A DNA stretch of 64,000 bases from Herpetosiphon geysericola (GTDB lineage: Bacteria; Chloroflexota; Chloroflexia; Chloroflexales; Herpetosiphonaceae): positions 62,001 through 126,000 of the forward strand of contig NZ_LGKP01000004.1 in the NCBI RefSeq assembly GCF_001306135.1, read 5' to 3'. Shown here one piece after another: positions 19,662-27,869 of this stretch. The notes beneath the pieces are model-generated. The model was not told the origin of the DNA. It was given only the letters and a program-made list of their open reading frames with translations, and did no database searches. Within the stretch, counting starts at the first letter, position 1. Each line of letters starts with the position of its first letter. Made by a program: the position numbers and the translations under genes.

Positions 19662-20228
19662 CTAGGGTTCTGCATAATAATCCTCGCTATACGGATCATC
19701 ATACAAATAGCCCAATTCAACCACCTCATGGCGTTTGCGGCGGCGCGGTGGGCGCGGCGTAGCCAGCGGATCAACGGCTGGTTGGGCCGATCTTTTGGGC
19801 TTGGTTTGGACTTGCTGACGCACTTCGTCGCTAATATCGTGATAAAAGCTAAGATTATCGATTTCCCACGGCTCATCAGGGAAAAGGATTTGCCAAACGC
19901 GCAGCAAAAAAGCATGAACATCACTCGGTTGGTCAAACTGGATTTGCATTGAATCCCATGCACGATAAAATTCATGCCTCATCTGTTCATCATAGATATT
20001 CAAGCAATAGCGCAGGGATTCTTTCATCCAATACTGAGAACGAATATAACTTGGATGGCGCGCTGGTTCAAAATATGGTTTCGCATAGGTTTCGATAAAT
20101 CGCACCTGATTTGCCACGTCGTCCATGGGGAGCCATTCTGACAAATGCTCAATACTACTGTTCCAAGTACTAAACCATAAGTTCTCATAGACGAGTCGGC
20201 GATCAACCTTAATTGGCTTAAACCCCAT
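19662..20228 (-). CDS. Hypothetical protein with basic Pro-rich linker
   Basis: A 188-residue soluble protein, not recognised. The first 125 residues look helical and rich in aromatic residues (YENLWFSTWNSS, YIRSQYWMKESLRYC). A basic proline-rich stretch (PRPPRRRKRHE) follows, then an acidic tyrosine-rich tail (YLYDDPYSEDYYAEP). The ATG at 20228 is chosen because GGGAG lies nine bases upstream; a GTG five codons earlier is the alternative. It lies upstream of the putative regulator gene on the same strand but is separated from it by the twin operators. Confidence 0.65.
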   Translation of the reverse strand: MGFKPIKVDRRLVYENLWFSTWNSSIEHLSEWLPMDDVANQVRFIETYAKPYFEPARHPSYIRSQYWMKESLRYCLNIYDEQMRHEFYRAWDSMQIQFDQPSDVHAFLLRVWQILFPDEPWEIDNLSFYHDISDEVRQQVQTKPKRSAQPAVDPLATPRPPRRRKRHEVVELGYLYDDPYSEDYYAEP

Positions 20229-20332
20229 AGCCCAAACTCCCACTAGATAACCATCCTTGCTCTATTCTACCCACGTTTTACTGCAATAGTTCATAATTTC
20301 AAAAATACCAAAAATTTCCGTATATTTAACTC

Positions 20333-20362
20333 TTGACAATACTGTGTAATACACAGTATTAT
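20333..20362 (+). promoter_or_regulatory. PadR promoter with embedded operator
   Basis: TTGACA at 20333-20338 and TATTAT at 20357-20362 are 18 bases apart. The spacer is filled by an 11+1+11 palindrome (20338-20360) with ATACTGTGTA as half-site, the ATACT...AGTAT form known for PadR operators. The expected transcription start (about 20369) coincides with the ATG at 20370, so the mRNA would be leaderless and repressor binding would occlude the promoter. Confidence 0.8.
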
Positions 20363-20369
20363 AAAAGAC

Positions 20370-20723
20370 ATGATAGTACAAGCAACAGAACAAGAGGGAT
20401 ACGAAAAGTTATCCCAAGAATTACGCCGGGGAGTGGTGATTTTGGCGGCGCTAAGCCAGCTGCAAACGCCCCAATATGGCTACTCGCTGATTGATCGCTT
20501 GGCTGAACGAGGCTTTAACATCGACCAAGGCACGCTGTATCCGCTTTTGCGCCGCTTAGAAAGCCAAGGCTTTTTGGATAGCATGTGGAATGTCGAAGGC
20601 TCTCGTCCACGCCGTTACTATGTGATTAACGAGGCAGGTCGCACAATTCTGGCCCAACTTAGTCACGATTGGCAAAGCTTGGCCGAAGTTATGCAGCGCC
20701 TCTTGAATGATGAAGGAGTTTAA
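20370..20723 (+). CDS. PadR-family transcriptional regulator
   Basis: A 117-residue protein with the PadR winged helix: QYGYSLIDRLAERGFNIDQGTLYPLLRRLESQGFLDSMW and then RPRRYYVINEAGR. Members repress small operons, usually including their own gene and a membrane protein, and respond to a ligand or stress. No ribosome-binding site precedes the ATG and the promoter places the mRNA 5' end at or next to it, so leaderless translation is likely. The next gene starts two bases after the stop, giving a two-gene operon of the PadR-HAAS type. Confidence 0.93.
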   Translation: MIVQATEQEGYEKLSQELRRGVVILAALSQLQTPQYGYSLIDRLAERGFNIDQGTLYPLLRRLESQGFLDSMWNVEGSRPRRYYVINEAGRTILAQLSHDWQSLAEVMQRLLNDEGV

Positions 20724-20724
20724 G

Positions 20725-21732
20725 GTGGATTTGATTGAACGCTACCTTGGTGCAGTCAGCAATTATTTGCCAGCGAAACAGCGCAACGATATTTTGGCTG
20801 AATTACGCTCGTCGATTTACGATAGCCTTGAGCGCAACGATCAAGCGCTCGATGATCAAGCAGCAGTGGTCGCCGCCTTGCAAGCGCTGGGCGAGCCAGC
20901 CAAGGTTGCTGCCGCCTATGGCAATAATCGCCAATATTTAATTAGCCCAGCGCTGTTTCCGCAGTTTCGTTCGGTTGTATTGCTGGTGTTTAGCATTATG
21001 ATTGCGACCCAGCTTGGCTTGGCGTTGCTTGGCTCGCTCGGCAATCAACGGCTCAATATCATTAATACAATCTGGGGCGTAATTGGCAATCTGCCTGCAA
21101 CCTTTGGGCTGATCGTAGCAATTTTTTGGGGCTTACAACAGCTCGAAGTTGACACCGAATTTGAACCGAAAAAGCCTTTTGATCCGCGCAAATTGCCAGC
21201 GATCACCCCAGCCAGCGAAAAAGTTGGCCGTGGCTCGCAATTATTTGGGATTGCAGCGCAGGTTATTTTGCTCGGCTGGCTGATGCAATTTCAGGCTGAA
21301 GGTGGCTTTCGCTGGTTCAGCGGCCAAGGCTTGTTTGAAAATCCAGTCATTAGCCAATACTTTGCCTTAGTTGTGGTTGCCAGTATTGTCAATATTGTGG
21401 TCGATTTGGTTGTATTGTGGCGCGGTGTTTGGCAAACAAGCACCAGAATTGCTTCGCTAGCAGCCAGTGGCTTGAGCTTGATCGTGCTGTTCTTGCTGAT
21501 TCAAGGCCATTCCGCCTGGCTGGCAAATGCTGGTTATCCGCGCTCGTTGCTCAAACTAAGCAGGCTTGGCGATATGATTCGCGAGAGTAATATGGCAATT
21601 GGCATGAGTGCGTTCTACTATGGCCTGACATTCACGGCATTCTTTGTGATTGTCGATGCAGGCTATACCGCCTACAAGCTGTATCAAGAACGTCGCCGGA
21701 TGCAGAACTATGAGCTGGTAGCAAACACCTAG
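20725..21732 (+). CDS. HAAS-domain-type membrane protein partnered with PadR
   Basis: A 335-residue protein. The N-terminal cytoplasmic part (IERYLGAVSNYLPAKQRNDILAELRSSIYDSLE) matches the HAAS/DUF1700-type domain usually encoded next to PadR regulators. About six membrane helices follow from residue 80 on. The GTG at 20725 is chosen because AAGGAG (20713-20718) is six bases upstream. ATG codons at 20707 and 20710 would overlap that site and the PadR gene. A membrane-stress or signalling role controlled by PadR is inferred from context only. Confidence 0.8.
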   Translation: MDLIERYLGAVSNYLPAKQRNDILAELRSSIYDSLERNDQALDDQAAVVAALQALGEPAKVAAAYGNNRQYLISPALFPQFRSVVLLVFSIMIATQLGLALLGSLGNQRLNIINTIWGVIGNLPATFGLIVAIFWGLQQLEVDTEFEPKKPFDPRKLPAITPASEKVGRGSQLFGIAAQVILLGWLMQFQAEGGFRWFSGQGLFENPVISQYFALVVVASIVNIVVDLVVLWRGVWQTSTRIASLAASGLSLIVLFLLIQGHSAWLANAGYPRSLLKLSRLGDMIRESNMAIGMSAFYYGLTFTAFFVIVDAGYTAYKLYQERRRMQNYELVANT

Positions 21733-21793
21733 CATTGCAGCAATAAGCTATGGCATAATCAAGCGTGATTAACTTTGTGATTGAGGAACATTG

Positions 21794-22225
21794 ATGTCGC
21801 GGATTTATCCTAGCCAACCGTTAATTGGGGTTTCGGTCATGGTTTGGCACGCGCAACGGGTACTTTTGATCAAGCGATCCAAGGAGCCGCTAGCTGGCCA
21901 GTGGAGCGTGCCAGGTGGCGCGATTGAGCTTGGCGAGCCTATCGAGGCGGCTGCGCGGCGCGAAATTCGCGAAGAATGCAATGTTGAAATTAGCGCACCA
22001 CGCTTTATCACTGCCGTCGATGTCATTCATCGCGACCAAAGCGAGCGTATTCAATATCATTATGTCTTGTTGGAAATGCAAGCAGAGTGGCTGAGTGGCG
22101 AGCCGCAGGCTGGCGACGATGCGCTGGCGATTGGCTGGTTTGGGGTTGACGATTTAGCTGGTTTGGAGATTCACCCTGAAACCCGCTTATTGGTCGAAAC
22201 AGTTGCCGCCCAACGCCTTGGTTAA
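21794..22225 (+). CDS. Nudix hydrolase
   Basis: A 143-residue protein with a Nudix box, GGAIELGEPIEAAARREIREE followed by CNVEI, matching Gx5Ex7REUxEExGU except that the final Gly is Asn. The catalytic REIREE core is intact. It resembles ADP-ribose pyrophosphatase and MutT-like enzymes that cleave nucleoside diphosphate derivatives; the substrate cannot be assigned. The ATG at 21794 has GAGGA six bases upstream; a TTG three bases earlier is less well placed. Confidence 0.92.
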   Translation: MSRIYPSQPLIGVSVMVWHAQRVLLIKRSKEPLAGQWSVPGGAIELGEPIEAAARREIREECNVEISAPRFITAVDVIHRDQSERIQYHYVLLEMQAEWLSGEPQAGDDALAIGWFGVDDLAGLEIHPETRLLVETVAAQRLG

Positions 22226-22229
22226 ACGC

Positions 22230-22266
22230 AAAACCCCGTCATGCCTAGCCAGCACAACGGGGTTTT
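22230..22266. terminator. Bidirectional terminator
   Basis: AAAACCCCGT at 22230-22239 pairs with ACGGGGTTTT at 22257-22266 around a 17-base loop, with A and T runs on both sides. It lies between the convergent Nudix (plus) and SufT-like (minus) genes and can stop both. Confidence 0.85.
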
Positions 22267-22279
22267 GGCTGAGTTCAAT

Positions 22280-22597
22280 TTAGAAATAGCCTAGTTCATC
22301 TTTGGCATCTTGGCTCATCATTTCTGGGTTCCAGAAGGGCGTCCAAACCAAGTTGATATTAACATCGTTCAAGCTTGGGTGAATCACTTCGAGCGCCTTG
22401 ACCTCTTTATGGGCTTGGTCGATAATTTGCGGGCCAGCTGGGCAAGCAGGCGTGGTCAGGGTCATATCAACGACCACTTGGCGACCTTCATCGCGAATAT
22501 CGACGTTATAAATCAGACCCAAATCAACGATATTCACCCCAATTTCAGGGTCAACCACGTTTTTGAGCGCTGAACGAACCATATCATCACTAAGCAT
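22280..22597 (-). CDS. sufT: SufT/MIP18-family iron-sulfur assembly protein (DUF59)
   Basis: A 105-residue single-domain protein with VVDPEIGVNIVDLGLIY and MTLTTPACPAGP, the two hallmark segments of the MIP18/SufT/PaaD family; C53 in TTPACP is the conserved cysteine. Relatives help mature [4Fe-4S] proteins. GGAAGGA lies upstream of the ATG. It directly follows the SufU-like scaffold gene on the same strand, as in many Suf loci, though no sufBCD genes are in view. Confidence 0.92.
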   Translation of the reverse strand: MLSDDMVRSALKNVVDPEIGVNIVDLGLIYNVDIRDEGRQVVVDMTLTTPACPAGPQIIDQAHKEVKALEVIHPSLNDVNINLVWTPFWNPEMMSQDAKDELGYF

Positions 22598-22635
22598 TGA
22601 AATTCCTTCCTATAGCTCACACCACGCAGGTGTGC

Positions 22636-23079
22636 TTAATTTGAGAATGTTTCAGGTGGGGTTTGGGCCGACTCCGCGCCAAGCTCCGCCCGAATTTGAT
22701 CGTTGCGATATTTCTTGATCGCGGCTTTGAGCGTGCCGAGGGCCAAGGTTGCACAGCGTGGGCGCGATTGCACCACCTCGCGGCCTAGCTCATCGATCAT
22801 CCAATTAAAATCAAGGCCTTCGACTGCTGTCAGGCTTTGGCCTTGCATTTGTTCAAGCAAAATCGAGGCAGCTGCTTGGCTGATAGTGCAGCCCTCGCCG
22901 ACGAATGCCACATCTTGAATTGCATCGTTGGCTGAATCGACCTTGAGATAGATTGTCACGACATCGCCGCAACCAGGATTACCACCAGGCATGGTCACAT
23001 CCGGATCGGCCAGTTCGCCACGATGGCGGGGTTGTTCGTAGTGTTCAATTAAAAACTCGAAAGCTTCTTGGCGATCCAC
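22636..23079 (-). CDS. sufU: SufU-type iron-sulfur scaffold / sulfur transfer protein
   Basis: A 147-residue protein with all three conserved cysteine sites: NPGCGD, GEGCTISQA and RPRCATLAL. The SufU-type insertion is present between the second and third cysteines. SufU accepts sulfur from SufS for cluster assembly. The GTG at 23079 is preferred because GGAGG lies five bases before it; the ATG four codons upstream (23091) contains that site and has none of its own. The sufT-like gene follows 38 bases downstream. Confidence 0.9.
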   Translation of the reverse strand: MDRQEAFEFLIEHYEQPRHRGELADPDVTMPGGNPGCGDVVTIYLKVDSANDAIQDVAFVGEGCTISQAAASILLEQMQGQSLTAVEGLDFNWMIDELGREVVQSRPRCATLALGTLKAAIKKYRNDQIRAELGAESAQTPPETFSN

Positions 23080-23152
23080 ATTCGCCTCCATAACTGGTGC
23101 TAATATCTATTTGTATTGTACACGATTATGCCTAAAAATTGGCTAGCTAAAC

Positions 23153-23187
23153 GGCCAAACACCACCCCCAAAGGATGGTGTTTGGCC
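23153..23187. terminator. Terminator of the secreted lipase gene
   Basis: A perfect 12-bp stem (23153-23164 with 23176-23187) with an 11-base loop lies 23 bases past the lipase stop codon on the minus strand. A T-rich stretch follows further on. Confidence 0.7.
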
Positions 23188-23209
23188 AAAGCGTTAGTTT
23201 ATTCGCGGT

Positions 23210-24853
23210 TTAGCGGCCAGCAGGCAAGCTATCGGCGGCATTCTTGGCAGCGCTATCAACAACCCCAATATTTAATGGAATTGAGCGCTCGAAGCTGCTG
23301 CCATCGGCGGTTGTACCCGTAACCGTTACTGCCAGTTGATACAAACCAAAGGCTTGTGGGCTACTGAGATTGAGAGTTGCGCGATCAACGCCTTTAGCAG
23401 CCAAGCTGCGGTTGGTTGGCATTGCGCTGTGCAATTCAGTGTCCTGTGGTGTACCAGTCAATTGAGCTTTGATGCTCAAGGCTTGGGCATTGGCAGCATT
23501 GACCTTGAAGCCCAAGTTTTGGTTGGGTTGGGCCAACAAATTGGCAGCGTCAAGCTGCACCTTCAGGCTGCTTTCAAGCGTGGCATTGAACAAATAGGCG
23601 GTATCTGCTTTGCCACCACTCACAACCACTGACCAAGTACCGCTTGCAGGTGCAGCTACTTCGGCGCTGTAGTGATATGCGCCACGGAAGAATTCGCCAT
23701 CAAGCGCTGGTTTGTTGGCAGCATAGCGCTGGCCTTGGCTATCAACAAAGCTCACATCCAGATCTGCACTGTTGCTGACAAAATCAAAGCTGGCAGTTTT
23801 GACCCCAGTTTCGAGCTTGAAGCGAATACCGCTGCGGCTGGCGCTTTCGAGCATTCCCCCGCGCAAAATGCTATTGGCTTCGATGCTCGTTGCTTGCTCA
23901 GCAACCGGACTGGCGCTTGCAGATTCGACAGCTTTGCTGCGGAAGGTGCTGCGCACGCTTGGCTCGATTGAACTCCAAACCACGCTGCCCAAGCGAATAT
24001 TATCGTGATCGTAGTTGCGGGTGAAGAGGCGAGTCGTTTGACGGGGGTGAATTGAGCTGCTAACCTGCACAACTCCATCGTTATCGCCGGAGATGTAGGC
24101 GCCACCAAACCACATTGCCGAGAAGAATGGGCCATGGTTGGTACCGCCAGCCGTGTGGAAGCGCACATTATTGTAGTTGGCGCTGCCATCGGTTTGGGCT
24201 CGGAAGTTGTTCATGTACGAGGTTTGCATTGAATAGGTGCCATCATCGCGCTGACCAAGCAACGAAGCCAGCCAACCAGCCCACCAGCTGTTGGCCAAAT
24301 CGGCCAGTTGCGAGCCACGATGTGGCGAGCTAAGGGTGACGATATTTTGCACTTTGCTGCTTGCGCCATAGTGAATAACTGCGCTATTGGTATCGACACC
24401 ACCTTTGCTATGGGCGATAATGTTAACCGAACTAACCCCATAATGGCTTAAAATAACGTCTAATTGGCGATTGAGGGTTGCGCCGTTCGTCCAAATTGTT
24501 GATGAAGGGCCATCAACTTCGTCGTCAATACTGACAAAGGCTGTACGATAGCCAGCGGCATAGGCTTTATCATACATATCGTTCGTGCCGTGATACATGG
24601 TTTCGCCCCACCAGTTAGGAGCCTTGCCGTGCAGACCATGAACAAAGACCAAAACTGGCTTGCTACTGCTGTTGGCGGGCACAGCGCCAACCCAAACCCG
24701 ACCCTTGCCAGCCCCATTGACCTCGGCAATAATCCGTGGCGCTGGTGCGGCCAGTAACTGATTGGTTTGAGCTTGAACTGCTTGCGGGGGAAGGCTAAAT
24801 GTGGCCAACATGAGCGCGATCAGGGCCAAAATAATAACAATCCGACGTTTCAC
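23210..24853 (-). CDS. Secreted lipase/esterase-like alpha/beta hydrolase
   Basis: A 547-residue exported protein. Residues 1-28 form a clear Sec signal (VKRRIVIILALIALMLATFS with a likely AVQA cleavage site). The hydrolase domain has the oxyanion strand VFVHGLHG and the nucleophile elbow IAHSKGG (S149), as in secreted bacterial lipases and PGAP1-like hydrolases; the catalytic acid and histidine probably lie in GDNDGVV and the DHDNIRLG region. The last 240 residues look like two beta-sandwich modules. The GTG at 24853 is chosen because AAGGAG lies six bases upstream; longer starts would put a soluble decapeptide before the signal. It fits a predatory or scavenging lifestyle. Confidence 0.88.
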   Translation of the reverse strand: MKRRIVIILALIALMLATFSLPPQAVQAQTNQLLAAPAPRIIAEVNGAGKGRVWVGAVPANSSSKPVLVFVHGLHGKAPNWWGETMYHGTNDMYDKAYAAGYRTAFVSIDDEVDGPSSTIWTNGATLNRQLDVILSHYGVSSVNIIAHSKGGVDTNSAVIHYGASSKVQNIVTLSSPHRGSQLADLANSWWAGWLASLLGQRDDGTYSMQTSYMNNFRAQTDGSANYNNVRFHTAGGTNHGPFFSAMWFGGAYISGDNDGVVQVSSSIHPRQTTRLFTRNYDHDNIRLGSVVWSSIEPSVRSTFRSKAVESASASPVAEQATSIEANSILRGGMLESASRSGIRFKLETGVKTASFDFVSNSADLDVSFVDSQGQRYAANKPALDGEFFRGAYHYSAEVAAPASGTWSVVVSGGKADTAYLFNATLESSLKVQLDAANLLAQPNQNLGFKVNAANAQALSIKAQLTGTPQDTELHSAMPTNRSLAAKGVDRATLNLSSPQAFGLYQLAVTVTGTTADGSSFERSIPLNIGVVDSAAKNAADSLPAGR

Positions 24854-25036
24854 GAACGACTCCTTTGCATTGCTCATCGTCACTGACGAACGATCATCGA
24901 GAGAAGCGACTGACGGATATTTGTGAGAATCAACTAGCGGATAGGTTGGAGAAATTGGTGGATAGCAGCATCATAATGCAGAATGTCAAAATAGTCAAAA
25001 TTTTATTAATAGCACATGGTTGAGGAGAATTTGGCA

Positions 25037-27433
25037 ATGACCCAGCATCTTTGGCAGGTTGAATGGCTTCAGCAACTGCTCCAACAACCGCATACGGCAC
25101 TCAATCAGACAGCAATTCAACAACTTGTAAGCGCCAAGGGCGGCCTGAATTCCTTTCTCCAAGCGCTTTGTCAGCAAGCTTTACAGCCCGATCAACAGCG
25201 CTTGCTGCACTTAATTGTGGCCGAACCACAACGCAGTATTGCTTATTACGCCGATAGTTTGGGCATTCACAGCACAACCTATCATCGACACTTTAAAAAG
25301 TTATGTCAACAATTAACTACTCGTTTGAATGATGGCATTGCTGAGAGCCAACCAAATGCTAGCTTCAGCCTGCCAATTCCGCCAACCAGCTGTTTGGGGC
25401 GCAATAACGAGCAGCAAACCGTGAATCAACTCTTGACAAAAGGCCAGCGCTTAATCAGCATTCTGGGCTTTGGTGGGGTTGGCAAAACCCGCTTGGCCCT
25501 TGCCATTGCCGAAGCACAGCAGGCCAACTATCGCGATGGCGTGTGTTTCTGTGGGCTAGCCAGCATCAGCCAACCGCACTTGGTTTTAGCCACAATTGCC
25601 GAGGCCTTGGGGGTGGCGATTGGCCCACAGCAAACTGCCGAAAAAGCCCTGCAACAGTTTTTGGCCCACCGTCACTTATTGCTAATTTTGGATAATGTTG
25701 AGCATGTAGTTGAAGGCGTGACCGCAATTGGCCAGCTATTACGCGAAGCACCACAATTGCAAATTGTCGCCACCAGCCGCGTGCCGCTCAATTTGTATGG
25801 CGAATATATGCTGCAACTTCAGCCTTTGGCAGTGCCAAGCAAACCGATTGCGAGCGAAGATTTGGCTGAAACGCCAGCGATTGCCTTATTTCTTGAACGT
25901 GCCCAAAGCCATGCAGCAGCATTGCAACCAGATGCAGCAACGCTTGAAGCGATTCGCCAAATTTGCAGCCAACTTGAAGGTTTACCCTTGGCGCTCGAAT
26001 TAGCTGCCGCCCACACGCGCGTGCTGTCGCCGCAACGCTTAGCCCAACAATTAACCAACCATGTGCTTGGGCTAAAAACCAGCATTCGCGATTTGCCCGA
26101 ACGCCAGCGCAGCCTGCGCAATCTGATTAGCTGGAGCCTCGATCTACTAGAGCCAAGCCAACAACAAGCGCTCTATGCCTTGGCAATTTGGCCTGCTGGC
26201 TGGACAATCAGCAGTGCCAGCTTTGCGCTTAATCTGGAAGAAACAGACCCTGCGCTATATGAAATTTTGGGCAATTTGGTCGATCATCATTTGATTATGC
26301 AAGTGCCACAAACTGAGCGCTGGGTGTTGCACCCATTTGTGCGCGACTATGTGCTCGAACAATTAGCAAGCGCCCAACAGCAACAGTTAGCGCAACAGCA
26401 TTTAGCTTGGGCCAGCCAACTCAGCGAGGCGTTTAATCAACATTTTGCCAGCGATCAACAACATTGGCTCGATCTCTTTGAGGCTGAGCACGATAATTTG
26501 CGCGCGGCACTTGCCTGGGCCAGCAGCAATCATTATCCCATTGCGGCCCTGAATATTGCGGTCAATAGCTGGCGCTTTTGGTGGGCACGCAACTATTTCC
26601 ACGAAGGCCAACAATGGCTTGATCAAGCCCTGGCCCAGGCTACCAGCCAAGCGCAACCGCTTGAGCCAACCCTCCATTCGCGAGCACTGAACGCATGTGG
26701 TGCTATGGCCTGGAGTCGGGGCGATATTGCTGCGGCCCAAGCCAGCTTTAGCCAGAGCCTTGCGCTCTACGATGCCAACAATAACCCAATTGGCGCAGCC
26801 ATGGCGCGCAATAATTTGGCGCTGGTGGCGATTAAACAACAAGCCTATAGCCAAGCAGAAGCCTTGTTTGAATTGAATGCCGCCGTCTTTGGCCCCAATC
26901 CTGATCAAGCTGCCAACTATGCGGCAACCTTGAGCAACTTATCGATGCTAGCACGCTATCGCGGCGATTTGCAACGCGCCTATGATCTGGCCCAGCAAAC
27001 CCTCAGCTTACGCCAACAGCTCAATAACCAGTGGGCTAGCGCAACCTCGCTCACCAATCTTGGCGCCATTAGCTTGCAACGCGGCGAGTATCAGCAAGCC
27101 CAAGCCTACTATCAACAGAGCTTGCAGGCCTTACAACAACTTGGCGAGCGCGAAAGTATTGCCGAATGTTTGGAGGGCATGGCAATTTTGGCAATTCAGG
27201 CGGGCAACTATCAGCTAGGAGCCCAACGCTTAATAATGGTCGAACAACTACGCGAATCGATTGGCGCGCCACGCTCCGAGCCAGAACAAGCCTTATTAGC
27301 TCCATGGCTTGCTCAGCTTGAGCAACAATTGGATGCACCAGTCTATCAACAAATCAAACAGCAAACCAGCCTTGAGATGCTCAAACCCATAATTGAACAA
27401 GCGCTGGGCGAGGGATCAGGGGCCAGGGATTAG
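25037..27433 (+). CDS. AfsR/LuxR-type ATPase regulator with TPR repeats
   Basis: A 798-residue STAND-class protein. The N-terminus has a winged-helix-like segment (SIAYYADSLGIHSTTYHRHFKKL). The NB-ARC-type ATPase has Walker A GFGGVGKTR at residues 144-152, Walker B LLILDNVEH and sensor ATSRVPL. Tetratricopeptide repeats fill roughly residues 500-770. The layout is that of bacterial signal-transduction ATPases that sense a ligand through TPRs and act on transcription. ATG at 25037 has GAGGAG nine bases upstream. The C-terminal residues GEGSGARD are encoded inside a repetitive intergenic element, so the native end may be a few codons earlier. Confidence 0.85.
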   Translation: MTQHLWQVEWLQQLLQQPHTALNQTAIQQLVSAKGGLNSFLQALCQQALQPDQQRLLHLIVAEPQRSIAYYADSLGIHSTTYHRHFKKLCQQLTTRLNDGIAESQPNASFSLPIPPTSCLGRNNEQQTVNQLLTKGQRLISILGFGGVGKTRLALAIAEAQQANYRDGVCFCGLASISQPHLVLATIAEALGVAIGPQQTAEKALQQFLAHRHLLLILDNVEHVVEGVTAIGQLLREAPQLQIVATSRVPLNLYGEYMLQLQPLAVPSKPIASEDLAETPAIALFLERAQSHAAALQPDAATLEAIRQICSQLEGLPLALELAAAHTRVLSPQRLAQQLTNHVLGLKTSIRDLPERQRSLRNLISWSLDLLEPSQQQALYALAIWPAGWTISSASFALNLEETDPALYEILGNLVDHHLIMQVPQTERWVLHPFVRDYVLEQLASAQQQQLAQQHLAWASQLSEAFNQHFASDQQHWLDLFEAEHDNLRAALAWASSNHYPIAALNIAVNSWRFWWARNYFHEGQQWLDQALAQATSQAQPLEPTLHSRALNACGAMAWSRGDIAAAQASFSQSLALYDANNNPIGAAMARNNLALVAIKQQAYSQAEALFELNAAVFGPNPDQAANYAATLSNLSMLARYRGDLQRAYDLAQQTLSLRQQLNNQWASATSLTNLGAISLQRGEYQQAQAYYQQSLQALQQLGERESIAECLEGMAILAIQAGNYQLGAQRLIMVEQLRESIGAPRSEPEQALLAPWLAQLEQQLDAPVYQQIKQQTSLEMLKPIIEQALGEGSGARD

Positions 27434-27800
27434 GAGCAAAGGCAGAAGGCAAAATAGATGTCAGGGATGGGAGGCTATGGGCTATGGGCTATTCGGGGAG
27501 CAGCAACAGAATCCCAATCATCTGTGCCAATCTGTGGCAAAAATAAGCAGTATTCGTGGAATTCGTGGCGAAACAATGTTCTTCGCGGTTTCCATCATTC
27601 GTGGCCCTTCATGCCCTTCGTGGATCAATGCTTTAACGCAGCGGCGCAGAGAACAGATGGCTATAGACTTTTGGCTATGGGTCTAGACGAGCACCCGATC
27701 CCTAGTCCCCGACCTCTGATCCCTTGCCCTTTGACTTTTGCCTTTTGATTTGTTCTCTGTTCTTAACTTCATCCCTCATAATTCATCCTTCATCCTTATC
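27413..27800. repeat. Modular oligomer repeat element 2
   Basis: Non-coding stretch made of short recurring words: GGGATCAGGGGCCAGGGATTAGG (positions 27413-27435), AAGGCAGAAGGCAAAA, GGCTATGGGCTATGGGCTATT (27473-27493), TTCGTGGAATTCGTGGCGAAA, CCCTTCGTGGATCAA, TTTGACTTTTGCCTTTTGA (27730-27748) and TCATCCCTCATAATTCATCC (27770-27790). It begins inside the stop region of the regulator gene and ends just before the promoter of the YYY protein gene. Confidence 0.75.
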
Positions 27801-27833
27801 TTTATTTCGTTCCCATGCAAGCCAATTTTGCGC

Positions 27834-27839
27834 TATAAT
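27834..27839 (+). promoter_or_regulatory. TATAAT box for the YYY membrane protein operon
   Basis: A consensus TATAAT lies 31 bases before the ATG at 27870, placing transcription start near 27846. This argues against the upstream in-frame ATG at 27738, which lies within the repeat element. No clear -35 match is seen. Confidence 0.5.
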
Positions 27840-27869
27840 TCGCCCGTTGTTGAGTTCAGGGTGATAACT

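Noticed and set aside
27738-27869. Longer N-terminus for the giant YYY protein
   Set aside because: Those 44 codons translate repeat element words, and a TATAAT box lies downstream at 27834, so the start at 27870 is preferred.
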